Source: Couchioplanes azureus
GTDB lineage: Bacteria > Actinomycetota > Actinomycetes > Mycobacteriales > Micromonosporaceae
Direction of reading: 5' to 3'
Assembly (NCBI RefSeq): GCF_014648355.1
Contig: NZ_BMQY01000001.1
Span: 186,001-250,000 of the forward strand
Length of the DNA stretch: 64,000 nt
The notes under the pieces were generated by a model that was given only the letters and a program-made list of their open reading frames with translations, searched no databases and was not told the DNA's origin. The position numbers and the translations under genes were made by a program. This document shows, in pieces, positions 38,998 to 47,045 of this stretch (position 1 is the stretch's first letter; each line of letters starts with the position of its first letter).

Positions 38998-39555
38998 ATG
39001 GGACTCCTCACCTTCAGCCTCAACCTCACCCTGGACGGTTGCGTCGACCACCAGGAGGGGATCGCCGACGACGAGACGCACGCCTTCTTCACCCGTCTCA
39101 TGGACGAGGGCGGGGCAATGCTGTGGGGTCGCGTCACGTACGAAATGATGGAGAGCTACTGGCCGGCCGTCGCCCGCGGCGACGAGGAGGCGCCACCGGC
39201 CCTGCGCGAGTGGGCGCTGAAGTTGGAAGCCAAGCCCAAGTACGTGGTGTCGTCGACGCGCAGGGACTTCCCGTGGACCAACAGCCACCACATCGCCGGC
39301 GATCTGCGCGAGGGCGTGCAGAAGCTCAAGGACGCGACCCCGGCCGGGGTCCTCCTCGGAAGCGGCAAGCTCGCGACCGAGCTCGACCGGCTGGGCCTGA
39401 TCGACGAGTACCAGCTGCTCGTCCATCCCAGGATCGCCGGCCACGGCCCGACGCTGTACCAGGGCGGGCTGCCCGGCACGCGCCGGCTCGAGCTGCTCTC
39501 GGCGAAGCCGCTCCACAACGGCGCGGTGGCCATGCACTACCGCCGCGCGGGCTGA
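38998..39555 (+). CDS. Dihydrofolate reductase / RibD C-terminal family protein
   Basis: 185 aa single domain of the RibD_C/DHFR-like fold: MLWGRVTYEMME (about 41-52), VVSSTRRDFPW, GVLLGSGKLATELDRLGLIDEY and VHPRIAGHGPTLY. Such small proteins are usually NADPH-dependent reductases of unknown substrate, common in actinobacteria. No ribosome site; TTAGACT 8 bases upstream of ATG looks like a -10 for a leaderless mRNA. It is convergent with the TusA-like gene. Confidence 0.87.
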   Translation: MGLLTFSLNLTLDGCVDHQEGIADDETHAFFTRLMDEGGAMLWGRVTYEMMESYWPAVARGDEEAPPALREWALKLEAKPKYVVSSTRRDFPWTNSHHIAGDLREGVQKLKDATPAGVLLGSGKLATELDRLGLIDEYQLLVHPRIAGHGPTLYQGGLPGTRRLELLSAKPLHNGAVAMHYRRAG

Positions 39556-39583
39556 GTCACGGGAGTCCATCGCGGCGTACTCG

Positions 39584-39937
39584 TCATGCTCGCGCTGCCG
39601 GTGAGCTGGCGGCGTCGGAAAGCCGGTCGAGGGTTCCGTGAGCGACACCGCGATCGGGTGAGACGCGCTGCGAGGGTCGCCATGGCGCTGCGGGATCGGT
39701 CTGACTGGCAGTTGCGGCCGTCTCGATGCCGTAGGCCGGCGGATCCGACGCGATGGCACCGAGATAGTGGTGGCCGGTGAGGTGGCACCAGGCGGGCAGG
39801 TCCAGTGGCGCCGCGGGGTCAGTGGCTTCGAGGTGGATGACGGTGCCGGCCGGCACCTCGCTGACGAGCCTGCGCAGCTCGAGCAGGAGCTGGACGCAGC
39901 TTCGGTCGCCACCGTCGAGGATGACGGGCTCGCTCAT
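39584..39937 (-). CDS. TusA-like sulfurtransferase-type protein
   Basis: 117 aa. Residues 1-75 resemble the SirA/TusA fold; the sulfur-carrying Cys would be C14 (DRSCVQLLLELRRLV), though the usual CPxP motif is CVQL. A second Cys, C51, lies in WCHLTGHHYLG. The C-terminal 40 residues look disordered. It overlaps the ArsR-rhodanese gene by 4 bases (ATGA), which supports a role in persulfide transfer. Family assignment is moderate. Confidence 0.7.
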   Translation of the reverse strand: MSEPVILDGGDRSCVQLLLELRRLVSEVPAGTVIHLEATDPAAPLDLPAWCHLTGHHYLGAIASDPPAYGIETAATASQTDPAAPWRPSQRVSPDRGVAHGTLDRLSDAASSPAARA

Positions 39938-40593
39938 GCGGCGGTGTCGACGGGTAGGTCCGCCAGGCGCCATTCGAGCATGCCGTCGTCCAGGCGGATG
40001 GCCCGGCGCCCGTGGGCGGTGAGCAGACGAACGGCTTCGTGCGCCATGACGCAGTACGCGCCCCGGCAGTAGGCCACGACCTCGACATCGGTCGGCAGTT
40101 CGGCGAGCCGCTCGGGAAGCTGGTCGAGGGGCAGCGACACGGCGCCGGGGATGTGGCCGGCGGCGTACTCCTCGGCCGGGCGTACGTCGACGGCGACGAC
40201 CTGACCGTTCCTGAGACGGCGTAGCAGCTCGTCGCGGTCCACGGCGTCGGTGTCGGGGTCGCCGAGGTAGGCGTCGCGGGCGGCGACGGCATCGGCGGAG
40301 TGCGCGGTGGCGACATCGCGTAGGCGGGCGAACAGGTCGGCGACGTCGGGGCCGGCGAGCCGGTAGTAGATCTTCGTGCCCTCGCGGCGGGTGGCGACCA
40401 CATTGGCCTGCTTGAGGGTTTGCAGGTGGGCCGAGCAGGTGGTCAGGCCGAGGCCGGCAGCGCGGGCAACGGCATCGACGGTGCGTTCGCCCTGGGCGAG
40501 CAGGTCGATCAGCTCCAGCCGCTTGGGGCTGGACAACGCCTTGCCCACGCGGGCGAACTGCTCGAACAGTGAGTCCTTGGCCTGCCGGTCCAC
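39934..40593 (-). CDS. ArsR-family regulator fused to a rhodanese domain
   Basis: 219 aa. The N-terminal winged helix (12-80) has the recognition helix LGLTTCSAHLQTL and wing RREGTKIYYRL. Residues 120-215 form a rhodanese domain: VDVRPAEEYAAGHIPGA and active loop C176-RGAYC. The Cys in the recognition helix (C53) and the rhodanese Cys suggest a persulfide or sulfite sensor that represses the divergent MBL/rhodanese operon. GTG start. Fusions of this type are known near sulfur-oxidation genes. Confidence 0.9.
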   Translation of the reverse strand: MDRQAKDSLFEQFARVGKALSSPKRLELIDLLAQGERTVDAVARAAGLGLTTCSAHLQTLKQANVVATRREGTKIYYRLAGPDVADLFARLRDVATAHSADAVAARDAYLGDPDTDAVDRDELLRRLRNGQVVAVDVRPAEEYAAGHIPGAVSLPLDQLPERLAELPTDVEVVAYCRGAYCVMAHEAVRLLTAHGRRAIRLDDGMLEWRLADLPVDTAA

Positions 40594-40731
40594 CCGGTGC
40601 CCCTTCCGCAGATGTGCTGTTCAGGATTGTGGCTCAGAAGGTCGGCGTCGGCGATGCGACGCGGGCGCAGGCATGAGGCACAGGCCTCGATCGTCATCCC
40701 GCCCTTTCTCCAGTATTCCTTGGAGGAGTGT

Positions 40732-42138
40732 ATGTTGGCGGAGCCGGGAGATCCAACCCTGGTGGAGGGAGCGATGGTCATGGGCGCACCGCGGGTGCAT
40801 CCCCTCGTGGATGAGGGGCTGGGGAACACGACGTGGTTGGTGGAGCTGGGCGATGGCCGCGCCCTGGTGGTGGATCCGCCGCGCGACCTGCGCGCCGTTC
40901 GCTCCCTGGCCGAGCGGCAGGGCTTGGCGGTGGCGTTCGCCGCCGATACCCACCTGCATGCCGACTTTCTCAGCGGCGCCGTACAGCTGGGTGCTACCGA
41001 CGGGGCGACGATCCTCGCCTCGGCCGCCGGCAACCGAGGCTTCGACCACTGCAGGCTGGGTGACGGCGACGATGTCGACCTCGGCGGCCTGACGCTGCGC
41101 GCCCTGGCGACTCCCGGGCACACCGATGAGCACCTGTCGTTCCTGCTGCTCGACGGCACCGCCCCGGTAGGGGTGTTCACCGGCGGGTCGCTCATCGTCG
41201 GATCCGCTGCCCGCACCGACCTGCTCGGCGACGACCGGACCCTGGAACTGACCCGCGCGCAGTACGCCTCCCTGCACCGCCTCGCCGAGCTGCCCGATGC
41301 CACGCTCGTGTGGCCGACCCACGGGGCCGGGTCGTTCTGCTCCGCCCCGCCCGGCGCGGCCCGGTGGAGCACCATCGGCGCGCAGAAGGCCGGCAACCCA
41401 CTGCTCGCCGCGCCGAGCATGAATGACTTCGTCGACCAGCTCCTCGCGGCGCTCGGCTCGTACCCCGCGTATTTCCGCTGGCTGGCGGAGGCCAACCGCC
41501 GCGGACCGGCTGTCCTCACCGGGGATCCCGGTCTGCCGGCCCTGACAGTGGAGCAGGTGCGCCGGCTCATGGATGACGGCGCGGTCGTGGTCGACGTGCG
41601 GCCGATGGCCGACGTGGCCGTCGGGCACATACCAGGTTCCCTGTCGATCGCGCTGCGGGCGCAGTTCGCCACCTGGCTCGGCTGGCTCGTCGCCCCCGAC
41701 ACAGCGGTGGTCATCGTCCGCAACCCCGACCAGGACCCGGCCGACATCGTCTGGCCCGCCCTCACCGTCGGCGTCGACCGGCTTGCCGGGGAGCTGGCCG
41801 GCGGCATGAAGGCTTGGATCGCTCGCGGCGGCGAGGTGACCACCACCCCGCTCGTTCGGCCCCACGAGGTCACCGGGCGGGTGCTCGACATCCGCCAGAA
41901 CAGCGAGTACGCCGCCGGCCACCTCCCTACCGCCGTGCACGTCGAGCTCGGCGATCTGCACGAGTCCGCCGACGCCACGCCCTCGGGACCCACAGTGGTG
42001 ATGTGTGGGCACGGCGAACGCGCCATGACCGCCGCCACCCTTCTCGAACGCGCCGGCCGCCGCGATCTGTCCGTCCTCGCCGGCGGGCCGGACGACTGGG
42101 CCGCCGCCACCGGCAACACTCTGGCCGGTGACGCGTGA
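40732..42138 (+). CDS. Metallo-beta-lactamase fold protein with two rhodanese domains (persulfide dioxygenase-like)
   Basis: 468 aa from ATG 40732. Residues about 20-230 form an MBL domain of the ETHE1/CstB type: THLHADFLSG in place of THxHADH, TPGHTDEH, and FTGGSLIVGSA where ETHE1 proteins have an Asp ligand (GD). Residues about 270-360 and 380-465 are rhodanese-like; the first lacks an active-site Cys, the second has C in VVMCGHGERAM. Likely role: oxidation or sulfur transfer from persulfides. ATG 40774 or 40780, after GGAGGGA, are strong alternative starts. The end overlaps the MFS gene (GTGA). Confidence 0.85.
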   Translation: MLAEPGDPTLVEGAMVMGAPRVHPLVDEGLGNTTWLVELGDGRALVVDPPRDLRAVRSLAERQGLAVAFAADTHLHADFLSGAVQLGATDGATILASAAGNRGFDHCRLGDGDDVDLGGLTLRALATPGHTDEHLSFLLLDGTAPVGVFTGGSLIVGSAARTDLLGDDRTLELTRAQYASLHRLAELPDATLVWPTHGAGSFCSAPPGAARWSTIGAQKAGNPLLAAPSMNDFVDQLLAALGSYPAYFRWLAEANRRGPAVLTGDPGLPALTVEQVRRLMDDGAVVVDVRPMADVAVGHIPGSLSIALRAQFATWLGWLVAPDTAVVIVRNPDQDPADIVWPALTVGVDRLAGELAGGMKAWIARGGEVTTTPLVRPHEVTGRVLDIRQNSEYAAGHLPTAVHVELGDLHESADATPSGPTVVMCGHGERAMTAATLLERAGRRDLSVLAGGPDDWAAATGNTLAGDA

Positions 42139-43385
42139 CCGCCCCCGCCGTGGCCCCCGTCCAGCTCGGGCTGCGCGCCAACCTGGCGCAGTTCTCCCTG
42201 CTGGTCGCCGTCAACGCCCTCGTCGGCGGACTCCTCGGTCAGGAACGCACGGTCCTGCCGCTGCTGGCCGAACGCGAGTTCCACCTCGCCGCCTACACCG
42301 CCGCCCTGACCTACATTCTCGCCTTCGGCGCCACCAAGGCGGTCACGAACTTCTTCGCCGGTACGTGGGCCGACCGCTACGGCCGCAAACCCGTCCTGCT
42401 CGCCGGCTGGCTCATCGGCATCCCCGTCCCCCTGATGATCATCTGGGCGCCGTCGTGGGCCTGGATCGTCGCCGCGAACGTGCTGCTCGGCATCAACCAG
42501 GGCCTGGCCTGGTCGACGACCGTCATCATGAAGATCGACCTGGCCGGGCCGTCGCGGCGCGGCCTGGCGATGGGACTCAACGAGGCCGCCGGCTATCTGG
42601 CCGTGGCCGGCACCGCCTTGGCCACCGGGTGGCTCGCCGCCGGGCACGGGCTGCGCCCGGCACCGTTCCTGCTCGGCCTCGCCTACGCGGGGCTGGGCCT
42701 CGGCCTGTCACTCGTCTTCGTGCGCGAGACTCGCGAGCACGCCCGCGCCGAAGCTGCCGCCCATCAGCCCGCCGACGGCACCCACCGCGGCGAGCTACGC
42801 ACCGGGCAGATCGCCGCCCTGGTCTCCTACCAGGAGCCGGCCCTGGCGTCGGCCAGCCAGGCCGGCATGGTCAACAACCTCAACGACGGCCTCGCCTGGG
42901 GCCTGTTCCCGCTACTGTTCGCCACCGCCGGACTGTCGCTGACCCAGATCGGCACCCTCGCCGCGCTCTACCCGGCCGTGTGGGGACTCGGCCAGGTCGC
43001 GTTCGGACCTGCGTCCGACCGTTACGGACGCAAATCGTTCATCGTCGCGGGAATGCTCGTCCAAGCCGTCGCGCTGGCCGGCTTCGCCGCCGGCGACTCC
43101 TTCGCCGTCTGGACAGCCGCCGCGGTGCTGCTCGGTCTCGGGACCGCCGCGGTCTACCCGACCCTGCTCGCCGCGATCGGCGACGTCGCGCATCCCGCCT
43201 GGCGGGCCCGCGCCGTCGGCGTCTACCGGCTTTGGCGCGACGGAGGTTTCGCCGTAGGAGCCATCCTCGCCGGCATCGTCGCGGACCTCGCCGGCATCCG
43301 CGCCGCTGTCTGGGTCGTCGCGGCCCTCACCGCCGCCTCCGGGCTGCTGGCGTGGGTGCGAATGTACGAAACTCACCGGCGCTGA
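42135..43385 (+). CDS. MFS transporter of the sulfur module
   Basis: 416 aa, 12 predicted membrane helices, loop 2-3 GTWADRYGRKPVLLAG and repeat GPASDRYGRKSFIVAG in the second half, the MFS sugar/drug signature in both halves. GTG start overlapping the upstream stop by 4 bases, so it is co-translated with the MBL-rhodanese protein. Export of a sulfur compound (for example sulfite or thiosulfate) is inferred from context only. The 93 bases after it hold no gene. Confidence 0.87.
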   Translation: MTAPAVAPVQLGLRANLAQFSLLVAVNALVGGLLGQERTVLPLLAEREFHLAAYTAALTYILAFGATKAVTNFFAGTWADRYGRKPVLLAGWLIGIPVPLMIIWAPSWAWIVAANVLLGINQGLAWSTTVIMKIDLAGPSRRGLAMGLNEAAGYLAVAGTALATGWLAAGHGLRPAPFLLGLAYAGLGLGLSLVFVRETREHARAEAAAHQPADGTHRGELRTGQIAALVSYQEPALASASQAGMVNNLNDGLAWGLFPLLFATAGLSLTQIGTLAALYPAVWGLGQVAFGPASDRYGRKSFIVAGMLVQAVALAGFAAGDSFAVWTAAAVLLGLGTAAVYPTLLAAIGDVAHPAWRARAVGVYRLWRDGGFAVGAILAGIVADLAGIRAAVWVVAALTAASGLLAWVRMYETHRR

Positions 43386-43478
43386 GCGCGTCCTTCCCAT
43401 GGCCCGCCGCGCGAGGAGGGGCACCAAGCGCCCACGAGCCGTTCGGATCCCGGCGCCCTGGCATCCCGGGCTTCCGGT

Positions 43479-43784
43479 TCAGGCCGATGGGCAGCAGCCA
43501 CGCAGGATCGCCTGGAGTTCGTCGAGGGCTTCGCTGATGCCTTCGCCGTCGGCGCAGTAGTAGACGGTCTTGCCTTCGCGTCGAGCTTGGACGATGCCAC
43601 CGCGGCGCAGAACGGCGAGTTGCTCGGAGGCGGTGGACTGGCCGATGCCGAGCTCGGCGGCGATCTGTCCGACGCTGCGGGGCTGACCGTCGGTGAACAG
43701 CAGAAGGACCTGTTGACGGTTCTCGCTGGCGAGGGCACGCAGGAACTCGCGGGTCCGTTCGCTCAAGGTCGGTGTGTCGGACAT
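43479..43784 (-). CDS. arsR: ArsR-family metalloregulator with C-terminal Cys pair
   Basis: 101 aa winged helix: IAAELGIGQSTASEQLAVLRR (recognition) and REGKTVYYCADG (wing, with C77). Cys97-Cys98 form a vicinal pair at the C-terminus (RGCCPSA), a plausible As(III) site together with C77, unlike the helix-3 CxC sites of the other two ArsR proteins here. Strong ribosome site GGAGGT. It is divergent from the flavoprotein/permease operon across a perfect inverted repeat. Confidence 0.92.
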   Translation of the reverse strand: MSDTPTLSERTREFLRALASENRQQVLLLFTDGQPRSVGQIAAELGIGQSTASEQLAVLRRGGIVQARREGKTVYYCADGEGISEALDELQAILRGCCPSA

Positions 43785-43814
43785 CGGTTACCTCCGCCGC
43801 CGACCCTACCTCAC

Positions 43815-43846
43815 ATCGTCATATCGCTAATCCATGAAATGACGAT
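43815..43846. promoter_or_regulatory. Putative ArsR operator between divergent genes
   Basis: Perfect 8-bp inverted repeat ATCGTCAT (43815-43822) / ATGACGAT (43839-43846), spacer 16 bases, in an AT-rich patch that would hold the promoter of the flavoprotein gene starting at 43850. Symmetry and location fit a dimeric ArsR site. Confidence 0.6.
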
Positions 43847-43849
43847 ACG

Positions 43850-44947
43850 ATGGCGGGCATGACCCTCCTCGACACTGTCGTCATCGGTGCCGGCCAGGCC
43901 GGCCTCGCCACCGTCCACGCGCTCCGCCGCCTCGGCCTGGACGCGCTGCTGCTGGAGGCCGGCCCAGCACCGACCGGATCATGGTCGGGCTACTACGACA
44001 GCCTGACCCTGTTCTCACCGGCCCGCTTCAGCGAGCTGCCCGGCCTGCGGTTCCCCGGCGACCCGGACCGGTACCCGACCCGCGACGAGGTGGTGGCCTA
44101 CCTCGCCGCCTACGCCGAGCGCCTGGATGCGCCGATGGAAATGAACACCCGGGCTGTCGAGGTGACCCGGAGCGCCCAGGGCTTCGTGACCCGGGCCGCA
44201 GACGGCCGCGAGTTCGCCTCCCGGCTGGTCGTCTCCTGCAGTGGCGGCTTCGGATCGCCGCACCGGCCGGCGCTGCCGGGCATGGACGCGTTCGCCGGTT
44301 CGGTGCTGCACTCGGCCGGCTACCGGTCCCCGGCGCCGTTCGCCGGCCGGCGGGTCGTGGTGGTCGGGGCGGGCAATTCGGCGGTGCAGATCGCCGTCGA
44401 GTTGGCCGAGGTGGCGACCGTGACGCTCACCTCGCGGGGGCCGGTGCGGTTCATGCCGCAGCGCCCGCTCGGGCGGGACCTGCACGAGTGGTTGCACCGC
44501 ACCGGCGTGGAGCGGCTGCCCCTGGGCCGGTTACTGCGCGGCAAGACCGTACGGGTGCTCGACGATGGCAGCTACCGGGCGGCGATCCGGGCCGGACGAC
44601 CGGATTGGCGGCCGATGTTCACCCGGCTCACCTCGGACGGCGTGGTGTGGGCGGACGGCAGGGTGGAGCCGGTCGATGTGGTGCTGCTGGCTACCGGCTT
44701 CCGCCCGCAGGTCGCACACCTGGCCGGCTGTGTCGGCCCGGACGGGCGGGGCGCTCTCGCCGGGACGGGGTATCCGGTTCATGATCGGGGCGTGTCGATC
44801 ACTGTGCCGGGGCTGGGATTCGTGGGCTTGGAGGGTCAGCGGGGCATCGCCTCGGCCACGTTGCGGGGTGTGGGCCGCGACGCCGCGCACGTCGTGCAGC
44901 GTCTGACCGCCGGTGTCCGCCGCGCCGCCCCGGTTGAAGCACGGTGA
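43850..44947 (+). CDS. ArsO-like flavin-dependent monooxygenase
   Basis: 365 aa. FAD site VVIGAGQAGLATVHAL (about 9-24) and NADPH site VVVVGAGNSAVQIA (about 167-180), with the FMO-like stretch GSWSGYYDSLTLFSPARFSELPG. It matches the ArsO-type FAD/NADPH oxidoreductases found in arsenic operons, whose substrate is unsettled. ATG 43850 starts right after the operator; ATG 43859 is the alternative. It overlaps the permease gene by 4 bases (GTGA). Confidence 0.85.
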   Translation: MAGMTLLDTVVIGAGQAGLATVHALRRLGLDALLLEAGPAPTGSWSGYYDSLTLFSPARFSELPGLRFPGDPDRYPTRDEVVAYLAAYAERLDAPMEMNTRAVEVTRSAQGFVTRAADGREFASRLVVSCSGGFGSPHRPALPGMDAFAGSVLHSAGYRSPAPFAGRRVVVVGAGNSAVQIAVELAEVATVTLTSRGPVRFMPQRPLGRDLHEWLHRTGVERLPLGRLLRGKTVRVLDDGSYRAAIRAGRPDWRPMFTRLTSDGVVWADGRVEPVDVVLLATGFRPQVAHLAGCVGPDGRGALAGTGYPVHDRGVSITVPGLGFVGLEGQRGIASATLRGVGRDAAHVVQRLTAGVRRAAPVEAR

Positions 44948-45810
44948 ACCTCGCCGGGGTGGCCCTCGCCGCGCTGCTGGTCACGGCGATGCTCGCCGTC
45001 GGCACCACCGTGGACCCGGCCGGGCTGCGGCGGGTGCGAAGGCAACCGGCACCGGTCGCCGTGGCGGTGATCGCGAATGCGGTGCTGATGCCCGGACTCG
45101 CCCTGGTGCTGCTAGCCGCCTTCGACGTGTCCGGCCCGGCGGCGACCGGCGTGCTGTTGGCGGCGGCGGCGCCCGGTGGGGGATCCGGGGCACTTCTGGC
45201 CCACCACGCTCGCGCCGACGCGGCCTTGGCGGTGAGTTTGCAGGCCCTGCTCGCCCTGGCTGGCCTGGTGATCCTGCCCGCCTGGCTCACCCTTGCCGAG
45301 GCACGGCTGCATCTGGGCCTCGGCGCGCTGCCGACCGGCGGTGCGGTCCTGCTGGTGGTGGGCAGCCTGGCCGGACAGCTGGTGCCGTTGATGGCCGGGA
45401 TGTGGCTGCGCGCGCGCCGCCCGACCCTGGCGGCGCGGGTGCACGCCGTGGCGCGACGCACGGCCGACGTGCTGCTCGCCGGGATTGTGCTGTGGTCTCT
45501 GATCGCCAACCTCCACCGGCTCGGTGACGTGCCGCTCGCCGCGTACGCCGTCATCGTCGTGGTCGTGGCCGCCGGGTTGATCACCTTCGCCGGTCCCGGT
45601 CCGGGTGGAGCGGCGCGTCGGGGTGCGGTGGCGATGACCACGACGGTGCGCAACCTGTCGCTGGCGCTGTTCGTCGCCGCGTTCGTCCCGGACGCCGGGC
45701 AGGTGATTCTGGCCGTGCTCGCGTACGGGCTGGTGATGTATGCGGCGGCGACAGCGGCGGTCGCCCCGATGCGCCGGGCGGTCACCCGACCGGCGGGGGT
45801 GTCGGGCTAG
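44944..45810 (+). CDS. BASS-type permease (bile acid:sodium symporter family)
   Basis: 288 aa, about nine to ten membrane helices. MAMTTTVRNLSLALFVA and the Gly-rich APGGGSGALLAHHARAD resemble BASS/ACR3 superfamily crossover motifs. It has no cysteine at all, so it lacks the TM4 Cys thought essential in Acr3 arsenite exporters; a different substrate (an organic anion or organoarsenical) is possible. GTG start coupled to the flavoprotein gene. It overlaps the convergent MFS gene by 4 bases. Confidence 0.75.
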   Translation: MNLAGVALAALLVTAMLAVGTTVDPAGLRRVRRQPAPVAVAVIANAVLMPGLALVLLAAFDVSGPAATGVLLAAAAPGGGSGALLAHHARADAALAVSLQALLALAGLVILPAWLTLAEARLHLGLGALPTGGAVLLVVGSLAGQLVPLMAGMWLRARRPTLAARVHAVARRTADVLLAGIVLWSLIANLHRLGDVPLAAYAVIVVVVAAGLITFAGPGPGGAARRGAVAMTTTVRNLSLALFVAAFVPDAGQVILAVLAYGLVMYAAATAAVAPMRRAVTRPAGVSG

Positions 45811-47045
45811 CGCCGCCCGAGCAGGACGATGCCGGTCGCGGCGAGGGCGCAACAGACGCCGATGCAGACGAAGACGGCCGGGTAGGCGCCGGTGAGGTCG
45901 TGGATGCCGGCGGCGGCGAGTGGGGCGAGGGCCTTGGCGACGGTGACCGGGACGGTGAGGGCGCCGGCGAGGGTGGCGTAGCCGGTGGTGCCGAACAGCT
46001 GGGTGAGCAGGAGCGGCCGGGCGATGGTCGCGACGCCGAAGCCGAGTCCGAACGCGACGACCGTGGTGACCGCCCCGGCGGTGCTCGCGCCGAGCAGAGG
46101 CAGGGCGGCGGCGGCGAGGGCTTGCACGGCGAAGACGGCCGCAGTCACCGCGGTGGGTGGCAGGCGGCGTTGGGCCGCGGTGGTGCCGAGGCGGCCGGCG
46201 ACCGACAGCAGCCCGAGCAGGCCGGCGATGCTCGCGCCCAGCGCGGCGGGGTGGCCGAGTTCGACCAGGTAGGCGACGAGGTGGATCGTGAAGGTCGACA
46301 GGGCGGCGGCCTGGGCCACGAACGCGGCGGTCAGGAGCAGGAACCGCCGATCGGCCAGCACGATCCGCAACGCCGGGCGAGGGGCCGCCACCGATTGATC
46401 GTCCACGCCGGGCACAGGCCGGGTGGGGCGGCGCACGAGGACGGCGTGCAGCGGGATGGTGACCGCACCGTGCACGCCCGCGAGGACCAGCAAGGCGGTG
46501 CGCCAGCCGTGCGCGGCCGCGAGATGACCAGTCAGCGGGAGGAAGATCGAGCTGGCGAACCCGGCCACCACAGTGACGGCGAGCAGGGCGGTGGCGCGGT
46601 GGCGCGGGTCGGGGAACCAGGCGACGACGACGGCGAACGCGGGTTCGTAGAGCACCATCGCCCCGGTCAGCCCGAGCCCGACGAGCACCGCGTAGAGCGC
46701 GGCGACGCTGTCGACGCGCGACCACGCGGCGACCAGCAGGGTGGCGAGGACCGAGCCGGCGGTCATCAGGACCCGGCCGCCGTGGCGGTCCAGCCAGCGC
46801 CCGACCGGGACCGCCGCCACAGCACCCGCCAGCACCGAGGCGGTCATCGCGCCGGTGACCGCCGTGGTTGAGGTGTGCAGCTCGGCGGCGATCGGCAGCA
46901 GCAGCACGGTGAAGGCGTACGTCAGCACCCCGTAGCCGACGGTCTGGGTGACGGCGAGGGCGGCGACGACAACCCACCCGCGCCGGATGCCGGTGCCGCC
47001 CTCGACCGCGAGGATGGGGGCGGCACCGGTAGCGGTGACGGTCAT
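45807..47045 (-). CDS. MFS transporter of the arsenic module
   Basis: 412 aa, 12 predicted helices, with the loop 2-3 VGRWLDRHGGRVLMTAG and the opening GWVVVAALAVTQTVGYGVLTYAF, a layout of the oxalate/formate-antiporter-like MFS group. The ATG overlaps the stop of the FAD oxidoreductase (TGATG). MFS exporters occur in ars operons (ArsJ, ArsK); no GAPDH gene is present, so ArsJ-type export of arseno-phosphoglycerate is not supported. Substrate inferred as an arsenical. Confidence 0.83.
   Translation of the reverse strand: MTVTATGAAPILAVEGGTGIRRGWVVVAALAVTQTVGYGVLTYAFTVLLLPIAAELHTSTTAVTGAMTASVLAGAVAAVPVGRWLDRHGGRVLMTAGSVLATLLVAAWSRVDSVAALYAVLVGLGLTGAMVLYEPAFAVVVAWFPDPRHRATALLAVTVVAGFASSIFLPLTGHLAAAHGWRTALLVLAGVHGAVTIPLHAVLVRRPTRPVPGVDDQSVAAPRPALRIVLADRRFLLLTAAFVAQAAALSTFTIHLVAYLVELGHPAALGASIAGLLGLLSVAGRLGTTAAQRRLPPTAVTAAVFAVQALAAAALPLLGASTAGAVTTVVAFGLGFGVATIARPLLLTQLFGTTGYATLAGALTVPVTVAKALAPLAAAGIHDLTGAYPAVFVCIGVCCALAATGIVLLGRR

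Noticed and set aside
45807..47045. ArsJ assignment for the MFS gene
   Set aside because: ArsJ works with a neighbouring GAPDH gene, which is absent here.
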